This document shows, piece by piece, positions 37,943 to 60,802 of a stretch of DNA of 64,000 bases (the stretch's first letter is position 1; the number at the start of each line of letters is the position of its first letter). Made by a program: the position numbers and the translations under genes. Source of the stretch: Scylla paramamosain (lineage: Eukaryota; Arthropoda; Malacostraca; Decapoda; Portunidae); the NCBI RefSeq assembly GCF_035594125.1, contig NC_087151.1, positions 35,070,193 through 35,134,192 on the forward strand. Direction: 5' to 3'. The notes beneath the pieces were generated by a model. The model was not told where the DNA came from and ran no database searches. It was given only the letters and a program-made list of their open reading frames with translations.

Positions 37943-38784
37943 GGGAGATACGACGGAAAAATAAGTCATAGTTCTGAGGGCGTGGAGTAGCAATATATTC
38001 AAGACAAATGTAGTTGTAATTTATAGGATACTTGGACAATGGAATTTATATTAGAATATCATAAACAGTTAACGGTGGCTGATTTTCAATCGACTTATCA
38101 TTTTCAATGGTTTATCACTTTTTTTTCCTTAATTTCTATACATTGCATAAGAGGTACCCTTATGCAATAATGTAATGTTAAATTTAAGTTTTATGATATT
38201 TATTTTCTTTATCATGGAGATACACGACTGTATTTAAATTTCATGATATTGGAAGCACAAATCTGAAGACGTCATTACACAGATAAAGCAATAAAAAGAA
38301 AAAAAAATGTTAAGAACGATTGAAATAGTCAATAGAACTCTTCCAGATAGGTTCTTCTCTCTGGTTACAACGAGCAGCTTGATAACCTTGATCAAATGTA
38401 GATTCAGATGACGATTATCAGAGGAACGGTATCATCTTCCCAAGTTCTTGTATTGTGTGTTTATAAGAGGAATCATTGAAAATCACATTTAGAAAATATT
38501 TTTCTTTTTTTCTTTTATTGTAATCAATCAAATTTAAGGAGGTGGTTCACTATCATTTCGGAAAGGAAATACCTATCCAGGAAAAGGAAAAAAAAATTAG
38601 CTGTCAAGAAGTCAGTCAATTAATTAAAAAAAATTGTGGATTACTTGTATGTATTGAGCTATATAATTAAAATTAGTGCGGATGAACAAAATTTAAAGAA
38701 ATGGAAACCATTCATGACTATTGACAGATAGTAATAAAGGTGTCCTATAACCATATGACTGTCTTAAAGTTCAGATGGGTACAG
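37941..38784. other. 3' flank of Cc5
   Basis: Non-coding. Candidate polyadenylation signal at 38514-38519 on the minus strand. Confidence 0.5.
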
Positions 38785-40974
38785 TTAGTTATGAGAAATG
38801 GGAATGAAGACATTGTGATTGTAGACCTTGACCATGGTCTCCTTGATGTTGGGCACCTCGTCGACAATGTGTTCGTCAGGAACACGACGGTCCAACGGGT
38901 AGCCGAATGGCCTCTTGTCGGGCTGGACGCCGCGGACACCGTAGTGGTGGTATTTGTTCATGGTAATGATGCTCTCGTCATTGACGTCCTGCTGAGCATC
39001 AGTGACAGCCACTAGCAGTCTAAACTGCACACCCTCCTCGTTACCCTTGGGCAAAAGCAGTCTGTTAGGAATGCCAGTGGCGCTCTCGTACATCTCTAGG
39101 GTCTGATGAGACTCGGTCATCTCAACGAGAGTCTTATACGTCGGGACGTCAGGTACAGTGATGGAAGCCTCTGAACTCTTGCGTGTGATCTCGTTGTCTC
39201 CCGGAGTCACTGTAGAAGAAACAGTTACGATAATCAATAAAAGAGGTATAGGATAGAAAAAAAAAAGGAAAAGATAAAAAACATTAACTAATGAACATTA
39301 CTGCAAAATAACTTACGAGTCTTCACGAAGAGGTCCATCTCGATAGCAAGCCAGCGGCCTTCGTCAAAGGGGATGATGGCACCGTTACCGTCGCGGTACG
39401 GCATGGCGAGGATGCGAATGACAGACTTCTTTGGGGAGCCATTGTTGTTCTGCACTTTGATCTTATAGGTGAACTCCTTATGGTTGAGGCGAGGCATTGT
39501 TGCATAGATGTCATAGAACTCGGTCTGAGTGGTGTTGTCGTTGAAGGCGTTGATCAGGTCGTATTTGTACTCCTCAAAGTAAGTTTCAAGGTTGCCTTGG
39601 ATCTGGATGTCCGCCACAGTTATGCCCGGGAATACGAGTTGTTCCTTGGTGTAAGGAGGAAGAGAGTCGATGTGCTCCCTGAAGATGTTGTCTATTCTCT
39701 TGTGCAGTCTCCAGGCAGCGGGATCGCGTGGGAGGGTCTCCAAGTGTGCGAGCACGCCGGGGGGAGTGTCGTACTTATTCTTGGGGTCGGTCTGGTGGTC
39801 AAGCAATGTGTAGGCCAGGGTGGTGAGATTGCCGTAGTACTTGCGGTTGGGGCTGTACATAGAGGACTGAATGATGTCACCCAAGATGTCAATGCCGTGG
39901 TCGTTTTCGATGTTGATCTTGTTTCCCTGCTCGTCCTCCACGTAACCGTGAGCGATGGCATCGTGGATGCGGTCTTCCATGTGAACGATTTCGTGAATTC
40001 TGCCTATCTTGTCTACGTCACGGAGGTGGATGTCGTCATTGCGGATGGGGAAGGGTGGACCGAACTTGTAGGTGGTCTGCGGAGTAAATCCTTCTTTCAG
40101 GGGCTCGTCGAGCTTCAGCTCCTGTAGAGGAGGCAGGTAATTGGAGATGCGCTCAGCCTCGTAACGGTTGAGGAGCTGGTGATAGGCATAGAAGAAGTTC
40201 TCTCCCTTCCTATCAATGTGGTAGCCGTAGGTGTCTTTCCACCAGAATGGATTCTCCAAGTGAATCATCAAATGGTGAGTGCCAACGCCAACATCTTCAC
40301 GGTAGTATGCGACTCTATGTTCGATGTCGTTAGGTGTACCAGTGAAGTTATTTTGGAAGATTATGTTGCGAAGCCTCATCTCTTTGGCCTCGTAGGCTTC
40401 CTCGATGACCTGGGTCTTGGTGAAGTGGTGTGGCTTTACCTCGTACATGGCGGGCAGAACGACATGCTGGGTGAGAGGAGAGTGCTTGATGGCATGGTAG
40501 GCAGCATAGATGAATTCTTCCTCATTCACTCGCTCCCTGAAGTAAGCTCCATTGCTGGCGACGCAGTTCCAGTCCTTGCACTGCATAAACACCTCGAAGA
40601 GCATGATTGCCTCCTCCAGATGGCGTTTGTTGGTGGCGACAGCCCAGTGTTTCTTCTCCAGCAGACGGCCATGTGTGAGCTCATCCATAAGGTGACGCAC
40701 GGCGACTCCTCCATCCTTGTACATGGAAATGTCTCCCACAGGATTAAAGGATATTGCCTTGCCAGCCAGTCTGTTATCGCGGAGAGGTTCGAAAATCTTG
40801 TAGAAGGCATAGTTTACATCATGTTGCTTCTGATGCGTGGGAACACCTGAAGAAAAAAAAAACAGTGTTCAGTTCAATAACGAAGAAAAGTTTAAATTAG
40901 TTGTCTACCGCTTTCTCTTAAAGAAATACTGAAATCAAACTTTGATGAGTTTACCTCACGATTTCCTTCGATAC

Positions 40975-41062
<88 letters not shown>

Positions 41063-41176
41063 GCGTAATTAGAGTACACAAACTGGTAACTCACCGTCAG
41101 GCTCATCTGACATATAGCTGGGCCATGCAGCTGCGGCGCTGAGGCCCAGCAGAGCAATCACCACCAAAAGCTTCAT
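38785..41176 (-). CDS. cryptocyanin (pseudohemocyanin) Cc5
   Basis: Exons 41095-41176, 39317-40846 and 38785-39209; introns 248 and 107 bp. Intron 2 lacks about 10 bp next to the acceptor, but the AG and a short pyrimidine stretch remain. 678 residues. Changes relative to Cc1: Val10Leu in the signal peptide, Asp56Gly and Thr59Ile in the N-terminal region, His303Arg in the copper-type domain, and Pro676Ser two residues from the C-terminus. His303 is not a copper-ligand position. Four mature changes make this the most divergent mature protein among the young copies. Confidence 0.92.
40979..41060. repeat. (TA)n in intron 1 of Cc5
   Basis: TA run with a terminal tatgtatatgcg junction shared with Cc6. 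Confidence 0.97.
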
Positions 41177-41213
41177 GTTGGAGCTAGTGCTGTCTGTGAT
41201 GTCCTCTTGTTGC

Positions 41214-41221
41214 TTTATATA
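41214..41221 (-). promoter_or_regulatory. TATA box of Cc5
   Basis: TATATAAA, 38 bp upstream of the ATG. Confidence 0.8.
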
Positions 41222-41993
41222 CTGTTGTCTCTCGCGGCCTTCGCCCCACATGAAGTGTGTGATTAAGTGAATATCGTTGTAGATAAGGATTCTTCCTCTC
41301 GTAATCACTCACTGATAAGTGTTACCACCTGAAATTTTGTGAAATCTTTTTGTGAACGTAGCAAATGTAATGGAAGTGTTCTTATTTATTATATCTATAT
41401 TAGAGGTTAAGGATGTGTTAATTTTTCAGTCGGTATTTCAGTCAAATTATTGATATCGTGCAGAACAAGATTATGAATATTTATGATTTTATTTATTTTT
41501 TTATTTGTATTTATCGTGTAAATCCTGATTGTGTTTATACTTAAAAATAATTTATGTATGTATGTTTTTAAATATTTATTCCTGGTTGAGGTGGAATTAA
41601 CAAATTCATAATGGAACTTTATTCATTTTGCTGATGCAAGAATTCTAACGATCCGTTTTTTATATATTGTCTTGCTTTATTCAGTGCTAACGTTCATAGT
41701 TTGTTATGCCCATCATTAGAAAGGAAAGTTCCACTTTGTAGTAGATGGAATAGCAGGCAATGAAAACGTTGTATGACACCCAGTGACGAGGATAAAGGTG
41801 AGTAGAAAATTTGCACGCACTTAACTGCACATGGCGATAGCTGAAAAGATGGAAGAAGTAGGCGAGTCATTTTTGTAATCAGCTAGTTGAGAATGTTGGT
41901 CTTCCTGTTTCTATGCATATGCATACCATCCATACCCAAACAATGCTAGTGAAATACAGAACTCACCTCCAAAAAGAAAACTGTTATGTGAAT
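41222..41993. other. 5' flank of Cc5
   Basis: Non-coding, almost identical to the Cc6 flank (47447-48140) up to a junction near 41920, where the PLE-associated sequence begins. Confidence 0.5.
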
Positions 41994-42189
41994 GTTAGCT
42001 TATTTCCATTTTTGTTCCATATCCTGTAGTTTTTCATGGAGTTCACTGTTCATCGTCCTTAGTTCTTGTATTCTTCTCGTCATAAAGATTTTTCCTTTCT
42101 TCGTTGCTTCTTGTGGTGGTCTTCCAGATGTTTGTTCTGGGTGCCTGACGCGAGATGATAGCGGAGGCATCTGGGTAACTTATTTGTAG

Positions 42190-44008
<1,819 letters not shown>

Positions 44009-45005
44009 AGACAACCGGATAATGAGAATTGTCCCTTGAGACATGGTTTGGAGGAGATACGACGAAGAGAGAAGTCATAGTCCTGAGGGAGTGGAGGAGC
44101 AACATTTTCGAGACCAATCTAGTTGTAATTTATAGGATATTTGGACTGGAATTTATAATAGAATATTTCAAATTGATTAAATATATAGATAAATAAATAA
44201 ATAAATGAGTTGACAACTTTGCCTCAGATGACTGACACAGTTAACAATGGCTGATTTTCAGTCGAGTTATCGCTTTCAACGGCTTAACACTGTTTCTTTT
44301 CATCAACTTCAGTAGAAAGCTCATAAGAGGTGTCATTTGTTCTTTTTGTGATGTGTATATGAAAAAAAAAAGGATACATGTGAAAAAAAACTTTTACTTT
44401 GTTTAACTGCAATAATGTAATGTGAAAATTAACTTTTATGACATTTATTTTGTTTTATCATGGATATATACGACTGTTTTTGAAATTTCATGATAACAAT
44501 GGATAATGTAATGAAAAAAATGTTGAGAACGACTGAAATACTCGATAGAACTCTTCCAGATAGGTTCTTGTTTCTGGTTACGAGCAGCAGCTTGATAACC
44601 TTGATCAAATGGAGAAAATGTAGATTCAGGTGACGATTATAAGTGGAATGGTATCAACTTCCCAAGTTATTGTATTGTGTGTTTAGAAGAGGAATCATTG
44701 AAAATCACATTTAGAAAACATTTTTCTTTTTTTCTTTTATTGTAATCGATCAAATTTAAGGAGGTGGTTCACTATCATTTCGGAAAGGAAATGCCTATCT
44801 TGGAAAAGAAAAAACAGTTAGCTGTCAGGAAGTCAGTCAGTTAATAAAAAAAAAATGGTGGATTACTTGTATGTATTGAGCTATATAAGTAAAATCAGTG
44901 CGGATGAACACAATTTAAAGAAATGGAAACCATTCATGACTATTGAAAATAGTGATAAATGTGCCCTATAACCATATGACTGTCTTAAAGTTCAGATGGG
45001 TACAG
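44009..45005. other. 3' flank of Cc6
   Basis: Non-coding, near-identical to the Cc7 3' flank. Candidate polyadenylation signal at 44736-44741 on the minus strand. Confidence 0.5.
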
Positions 45006-47188
45006 TTAGTTATGAGGAATGGGAATGAAGACATTGTGATTGTAGACCTTGACCATGGTCTCCTTGATGTTGGGCACCTCGTCGACAATGTGTTCGTCAG
45101 GAACACGACGGTCCAACGGGTAGCCGAATGGCCTCTTGTCGGGCTGGACGCCGCGGACACCGTAGTGGTGGTATTTGTTCATGGTAATGATGCTCTCGTC
45201 ATTGACGTCCTGCTGAGCGTCAGTGACAGCCACTAGCAGTCTAAACTGCACACCCTCTTCGTTACCCTTGGGCAGAAGCAGTCTGTTAGGAATGCCAGTG
45301 GCACTCTCGTACATCTCTAGGGTCTGATGAGACTCGGTCATCTCAACGAGAGTCTTATACGTCGGGACGTCAGGTACAGTGATGGAAGCCTCTGAACTCT
45401 TGCGTGTGATCTCGTTGTCTCCCGGAGTCACTGTAGAAGAAACAGGGCAAAATCGTTACGATAATCAATAAAAGAGGTATAGGATAGAAAAAAAAAACAT
45501 TAACTAATGAACATTGCAAAATAACTTACGAGTCTTCACGAAGAGGTCCATCTCGATAGCAAGCCAGCGGCCTTCGTCAAAGGGGATGATGGCACCGTTA
45601 CCGTCGCGGTACGGCATGGCGAGGATGCGAATGACAGACTTCTTTGGGGAGCCATTGTTGTTCTGCACTTTGATCTTATAGGTGAACTCCTTATGGTTGA
45701 GGCGAGGCATTGTTGCATAGATGTCATAGAACTCGGTCTGAGTGGTGTTGTCGTTGAAGGCGTTGATCAGGTCGTATTTGTACTCCTCAAAGTAAGTTTC
45801 AAGGTTGCCTTGGATCTGGATGTCCGCCACAGTTATGCCCGGGAATACGAGTTGTTCCTTGGTGTAAGGAGGAAGAGAGTCGATGTGCTCCCTGAAGATG
45901 TTGTCTATTCTCTTGTGCAGTCTCCAGGCAGCGGGATCGCGTGGGAGGGTCTCCAAGTGTGCGAGCACGCCGGGGGGAGTGTCGTACTTATTCTTGGGGT
46001 CGGTCTGGTGGTCAAGCAATGTGTAGGCCAGGGTGGTGAGATTGCCGTAGTACTTGCGGTTGGGGCTGTACATAGAGGACTGAATGATGTCACCCAAGAT
46101 GTCAATGCCGTGGTCGTTTTCGATGTTGATCTTGTTTCCCTGCTCGTCCTCCACGTAACCGTGAGCGATGGCATCGTGGATGCGGTCTTCCATGTGAACG
46201 ATTTCGTGAATTCTGCCTATCTTGTCTACGTCATGGAGGTGGATGTCGTCATTGCGGATGGGGAAGGGTGGACCGAACTTGTAGGTGGTCTGCGGAGTAA
46301 ATCCTTCTTTCAGGGGCTCGTCGAGCTTCAGCTCCTGTAGAGGAGGCAGGTAATTGGAGATGCGCTCAGCCTCGTAACGGTTGAGGAGCTGGTGATAGGC
46401 ATAGAAGAAGTTCTCTCCCTTCCTATCAATGTGGTAGCCGTAGGTGTCTTTCCACCAGAATGGATTCTCCAAGTGAATCATCAAATGGTGAGTGCCAACG
46501 CCAACATCTTCACGGTAGTATGCGACTCTATGTTCGATGTCGTTAGGTGTACCAGTGAAGTTATTTTGGAAGATTATGTTGCGAAGCCTCATCTCTTTGG
46601 CCTCGTAGGCTTCCTCGATGACCTGGGTCTTGGTGAAGTGGTGTGGCTTTACCTCGTACATGGCGGGCAGAACGACATGCTGGGTGAGAGGAGAGTGCTT
46701 GATGGCATGGTAGGCAGCATAGATGAATTCTTCCTCATTCACTCGCTCCCTGAAGTAAGCTCCATTGCTGGCGACGCAGTTCCAGTCCTTGCACTGCATA
46801 AACACCTCGAAGAGCATGATTGCCTCCTCCAGATGGCGTTTGTTGGTGGCGACAGCCCAGTGTTTCTTCTCCAGCAGACGGCCATGTGTGAGCTCATCCA
46901 TAAGGTGACGGACGGCGACTCCTCCATCCTTGTACATGGAAATGTCTCCCACAGGATTAAAGGATGTTGCCTTGTCAGCCAGTCTGTTATCGCGGAGAGG
47001 TTCGAAAATCTTGTAGAAGGCATAGTTTACATCATGTTGCTTCTGATGCGTAGGAACACCTGAAGAAAAAAAAAAAATGTGTTCAGTTCAATAACGAAGA
47101 AAAGTTTAAATTAGTTGTCTACCGCTTTCTCTTAAAATAATACTGAAATCAAACTTTGATGAGTTTACCTCACGATTTCCTTTGATAC

Positions 47189-47278
<90 letters not shown>

Positions 47279-47401
47279 GCGTAATTAGAGTGCTTTGAAT
47301 ACACAAACTGGTAACTCACCGTCAGGCTCATCTGACATATAGCTGGGCCATGCAGCTGCGGCGCTGAGGCCCAGCAGAGCAATCACCACCAAAAGCTTCA
47401 T
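45006..47401 (-). CDS. cryptocyanin (pseudohemocyanin) Cc6
   Basis: Exons 47320-47401, 45530-47059 and 45006-45430; introns 260 and 99 bp. Intron 2 is the shortest of the cluster. The signal peptide has Leu10, as in Cc5 and Cc7. From Trp18 onward the predicted protein is identical to Cc1, so the mature product should be the same. Ligand positions 249, 369 and 373 are Tyr, Thr and Tyr. The 5' flank pairs it with Cc5 and the 3' flank pairs it with Cc7, so it is a chain member of stepwise duplication. Confidence 0.92.
47191..47278. repeat. (TA)n in intron 1 of Cc6
   Basis: TA run. Confidence 0.97.
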
Positions 47402-47438
47402 GTTGGAGCTAGTGCTGTCTGTGATGTCCTCTTGTTGC

Positions 47439-47446
47439 TTTATATA
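47439..47446 (-). promoter_or_regulatory. TATA box of Cc6
   Basis: TATATAAA, 38 bp upstream of the ATG. Confidence 0.8.
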
Positions 47447-48365
47447 CTGTTGTCTCTCGCGGCCTTCGCCCCACATGAAGTGTGTGATTAAGTGAATATC
47501 GTTGTAGATAAGGATTCTTCCTCTCGTAATCACTCACTGATAAGTGTTACCACCTGAAATTTTGTGAAATCTTTTTGTGAACGTAGCAAATGTAATGGAA
47601 GTGTTCTTATTTATTATATCTATATTAGAGGTTAAGGATGTGTTAATTTTTCAGTCGGTATTTCAGTCAAATTATTGATATCGTGCAGAACAAGATTATG
47701 AATATTTATGATTTTATTTATTTTTTTATTTGTATTTATCGTGTAAATCCTGATTGTGTTTATACTTAAAAATAATTTATGTATGTATGTTTTTAAATAT
47801 TTATTCCTGGTTGAGGTGGAATTAACAAATTCATAATGGAACTTTATTCATTTTGCTGATGCAAGAATTCTAACGATCCGTTTTTTATATATTGTCTTGC
47901 TTTATTCAGTGCTAACGTTCATAGTTTGTTATGCCCATCATTAGAAAGGAAAGTTCCACTTTGTAGTAGATGGAATAGCAGGCAATGAAAACGTTGTATG
48001 ACACCCAGTGACGAGGATAAAGGTGAGTAGAAAATTTGCACGCACTTAACTGCACATGGCGATAGCTGAAAAGATGGAAGTAGGCGAGTCATTTTTGTAA
48101 TCAGCTAGTTGAGAATGTTGGTCTTCCTGTTTCTATGCAGTTTTTTTTTTCTTGATGAACTGCAGAAACAGTGTATATGAGTCTCGATTTTCTGTACTTA
48201 GATAATTTCCTATTTTTTGTATGGTAATCGTTAATGTATCGTTAATGTATGTTAATTGTATCGTTAAGTTAATGCTACTGGTTGACGTTAAGTTGCATAC
48301 CATCCATACCCAAACAATGCTAGTGAAATACAGAACTCACCTCCAAAAAGAAAACTTATGTGAAT
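47447..48365. other. 5' flank of Cc6
   Basis: Non-coding. A short tandem 'atcgttaatgt' duplication lies at about 48227-48250. PLE-associated sequence starts at about 48260. Confidence 0.5.
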
Positions 48366-48559
48366 GTTAGCTTATTTCCATTCTTGTTCCATATCCTGTA
48401 GTTTCTCATGGAGTTCACTATTCATCGTCCTTAGTTCTTGTATTCTTCTCGTCATAAAGATTTTTTCTTTCTTCGTTGCTTTTTGTGGTGGTCTTTCAAA
48501 TGCTTGTTCTGGGTGCCTGACGCGAGATGATAGCGGAGGCATCTGGATAACTTAATCGT

Positions 48560-53279
<4,720 letters not shown>

Positions 53280-53316
53280 GTTGGAGCTAGTGCTGTCTGT
53301 GATGTCCTCTTGTTGC

Positions 53317-53324
53317 TTTATATA
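53317..53324 (-). promoter_or_regulatory. TATA box of Cc7
   Basis: TATATAAA, 38 bp upstream of the ATG. Confidence 0.8.
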
Positions 53325-53619
53325 CTGTTGGCTCTCGCGGCCTTCGCCCCACATGAAGTGTGTGATTAAGTGAATATCGTTGTAGATAAGGATTCTTCCT
53401 GTCGTAATCACTCACTGATAAGTGTTACCACCTGAATTTTTTGTCTTTTTGTGAATGTAGCAAATGTAATGGAAGTGTTCTTATTTATAATATCTATATT
53501 AGAGGTTAAGGATGTGTTAATTTTTCTGTCCATATTTCAGTCAAATTATTGATATCGTGCAGGACATCATTATGAACATTTATGATTTTGTTATTTTTTT
53601 ATTTATTGTGTAAATCTTG
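53325..53619. other. 5' flank of Cc7, truncated by an LTR element
   Basis: Homologous to the Cc5 and Cc6 flanks until about 53619, where LTR-element sequence begins. No PLE fragment follows. Confidence 0.6.
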
Positions 53620-53639
53620 TTTAATTCAATTCCTTTTCC

Positions 53640-54024
53640 CGCCCTTATTTTTTCTATTTCCACTTCTTTCTGCATTTCCATTTGATCCCTCTATATTTCC
53701 AACTGAAGTTTCATTAATTCAAACTTTTCACTACTAGAAAGACCATCAGTTCCGACAAGTGCACCCAGATTTACCCAATTCATCCCAGCAACCCCCTCTA
53801 CACTCTCTCCATCACCATCCTCACTTTCATCACCATCATCTTTAAACCAGCTCCTCTCCACGAGTTTTTTTTTTTTTTTTTGAACTCTACCAGCATTTCC
53901 TCCTTTTTTCTTGGATTTCAACTCTAAACTTCTCAGCCACTAAACAAAATTCTTCCTTGGTTAGCTGGTACAAAGCATACACACTCCCTGACAGAAGGAA
54001 CGCCTCAACACGTTTGGTCGCCAT
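53640..54024 (-). pseudogene. gag N-terminal fragment of LTR retrotransposon
   Basis: Conceptual minus-strand reading starts MATKRVEAFLLSG, then crosses a poly-A/T run (53863-53880) that shifts the frame. It continues with an acidic stretch (DDGDESEDGDGES) and a charged helix (EKFELMKLQLEI, then a stop, then RDQMEMQKEVEIEKIRAG). The layout is that of the coiled-coil N-terminal part of Gypsy gag proteins, similar in style to the gag at 60623. It is truncated and broken. Family assignment is tentative. Confidence 0.5.
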
Positions 54025-54261
54025 GATTACAAGTACTAGACTTCACAAAATATTCCTCCAAATATTACACCATTGGTTATTTAATCCCAACAAAATACAC
54101 TTTCACACACGAGTACTGGCACCATAAAATGATATACACAAGATATACATACATAATTTGAAGAAATATTTTACACAGTTAAATTCCTTTCAATGGCAAT
54201 TACCATGTAACACTCATTACATCCCACAAAATATTCAATATCCTGGATGGGCCCCCATTTC

Positions 54262-55234
54262 TGTCACGATCCCCGTTATCTTTTCAAGAAAGTGGACGGT
54301 ACACTGATCCCAGAAAGTTTTAAAGGTCTGGATTTTTAAAGGTCTCGAATACTTACCCGACCTATCCGAAATCGTCAGTTATTAAATCCTCTTTCAAAAC
54401 CTTTACCTTGGCACAGCACGCTAGGAATCACTTCAATACCAGATTAATGTTGGGGTAGAAAACGCAATTATTTTATATAATAACAAAATATATTAATAAT
54501 AGTGTTAACTTACAAATAGGTTGAAGAAATACACATTAAAGGAAATTAGGGAACAAATTTCTATCCTAGATCAACGCAGGTTAACTCCCACACTCAATTA
54601 CAATACGTTCCCTCTTTCTCAGGCTCTTATATCACCTCCCTTGTTGCTTAAGGGTTATACACACAAATATATGACATACCCGTCACTTCACAAAGCACTA
54701 AAACCCTTTAACTCCTTCACAGGCCGCTGGAATATTTTCCCTATCTGCAGAAATTTCCCGAGACGCTAACACAGCGTCCTCCAACAACAATTAACGTATT
54801 TCACCTCCTCAGACCTCGCAAAACATCACCACCACCACCATGGTTCACCTATAACATCACAACACCACACCCAAAGCCACTGATAATGCCACAACACCAC
54901 TATAACCCCAACCACAAAATGGCTGCCTCTCAGCCCCAAGACTGCACGCGCAGCGTTAAATCACCGACACAACTCACCAACCAAATTTCAGCGAACAAGA
55001 GCTCTTGGCACCACAAAAGACTCACCAACCTGATTATGGATATCAGGGTTATACCACCACATCGCCAATACCTCCACACACCCCTTCAATCACCACAACA
55101 CTACCCAAATTCACCCCTTGAGAACTCCCTTCCTCTTTTCCCTTTGGGCTCCTAACGTTTTCTGCTGACTTAGATAAGAGAAGCAGACAGTTATTGCTCC
55201 TCCCCTCCATATTTCACCTGAAATGCACCTTTCC

Positions 55235-55332
<98 letters not shown>

Positions 55333-55716
55333 GGGGAGGAGCGCAGCACAGGCATCATGGCATCGTTTATAGTAAATATGTTAAGTTAGAAGCTGTCCTT
55401 CACCATTTAATTTTCCCCACTTTCCTTTTTTTTTTTTTTTCCTGAGAACTTATCAATAACTCAGCTGTGACCTCACTGAACGTTTCCTTTTGTGTCTCAC
55501 AACACAAGGGGGGAGGCACAGCCTGCCCTTTAGAGACACATCTCTTCCTTCACACAAAACTAGATGCACTTAATTACACACACACACCCTTCACTCAACA
55601 TACTAAATTAAATATGGCGACTCCTACACCAGCCTTAGAGTCCCCATCTGGGGAGGGGACCACAAATGTTCACAGGTCTGACTGCTCTTCTGGTATCGAC
55701 CCTTAGTATCGCGACA
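54262..55716 (-). repeat. probable long LTR (about 1455 bp)
   Basis: Begins TGTCACGAT and ends ATCGCGACA on the plus strand, giving TG...CA ends with short inverted termini. It is followed on the minus strand by a primer-binding-like site. No second copy is in the window, so the outer boundary rests on the terminal motif only. Confidence 0.6.
55238..55327. repeat. (TA)n inside the LTR
   Basis: TA run. Confidence 0.97.
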
Positions 55717-55729
55717 AATCCCATAACTT

Positions 55730-56089
55730 TTTTCTTCATTAACTTCTGCAACTCGTGGTCTTAGAACAAATTTTCAATCTGTAGAACACCACCTCTCCTC
55801 TATTAAACCTCATCATGTTTTACTCACTGAAATACAAGTGTCTGAGGCAACTGACATTAACCCTTTTTCTGTTCCCTCCTACTTTATCCTCATTTTCAAT
55901 CTAAAGCTGGATGTTGCGTCTGTGTGGCCAATGAATTAACTTGCTTTCGTGCTCATGCTCTTGAATTTTTCCATCATCTGGCTACGACTACAGTCAATCT
56001 CAAACAAAATTTTTATGTGCTGTATACCTCTCACATAATTCCACTGACTATAAATTCTTTGACTCCGTAACTTCCAAAGTGGCATATAT

Positions 56090-56092
<3 letters not shown>
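55730..56092 (+). mobile_element. LINE endonuclease fragment (jockey-like)
   Basis: Conceptual plus-strand pieces in shifting frames (YPHFQSKAGCCVCVANELTC, FRAHALE, then a threonine-rich stretch and a TSKVEHI-like end) fit the N-terminal endonuclease part of the LINE family at 838-2508 and 60803-62418. It breaks off in a (CT)n tract. Matched from knowledge of the family, since no other endonuclease copy is in this window. Confidence 0.55.

Positions 56093-56182
<90 letters not shown>
56093..56182. repeat. compound (CT)n-(TA)n microsatellite
   Basis: CT run to 56160, then TA. Confidence 0.97.
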
Positions 56183-56492
56183 GAAAAAAGCAAGTTGGTG
56201 TAACAGCATACACTATGCAAGAAAATATTTGCTTTTGTGAAAAATGGATTTGATATGTCACATTTTCTTTTAATTCAGTGATACATATAACTAATGAAAC
56301 TATTATGTAATTTGGCATTTATTTATTGAGGTATTTTTGCCACATTCAGTGGATGAAGGAAAAAAAATTGTCAAAAGAGGCTATTTTGTACGAAGCGTCT
56401 GCAAATAGCATCGGTGTCAAGATGTGGTACAATAAGGCTGAATACCATGTGACCAGTTTAGTTCAATGTGAGATCTACCAGTGGTCTACGAT
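56183..56492. other. 3' flank of Cc8
   Basis: Not visibly similar to the other 3' flanks. Overlapping minus-strand AATAAA motifs at 56318-56327, about 170 nt after the stop, are the candidate polyadenylation signal. Confidence 0.55.
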
Positions 56493-59051
<2,559 letters not shown>

Positions 59052-59089
59052 ATTGAAGCAAGTGCTGTCTCTGCTGTTTCGCTGTTGCC

Positions 59090-59096
59090 TTATATA
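59090..59096 (-). promoter_or_regulatory. TATA box of Cc8
   Basis: TATATAA followed by GG on the minus strand, 38 bp upstream of the ATG at 59051, as in the other copies. Confidence 0.75.
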
Positions 59097-60622
<1,526 letters not shown>

Positions 60623-60802
60623 ATGGCGAAATTCCTAGACCATAGAGAATTTGTAGGAAATTCTTCTGTAGAACTTAAAACCTCCAAAGTAACCAAGAAT
60701 CAACTAAAATACATTGCTAGTAGTTTCGAGATTCCATTCCAACATGACATTCGAAAAGATGACCATGACACTCATTTTAACTCATCTTGGAGAAGAACCT
60801 AG

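Larger units (their letters stand above)
53620..55716 (-). mobile_element. partial LTR retrotransposon (5' LTR plus gag start)
   Basis: On the minus strand the order is LTR (55716-54262), primer-binding-like sequence TGGGGGCCCATCCAGGA just after it (about 54256-54240), then a gag-like frame starting at ATG 54024 (MATKRVEAFLLSG) and running to about 53640. It is cut off at the Cc7 flank, so pol and the 3' LTR are missing. Confidence 0.65.
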
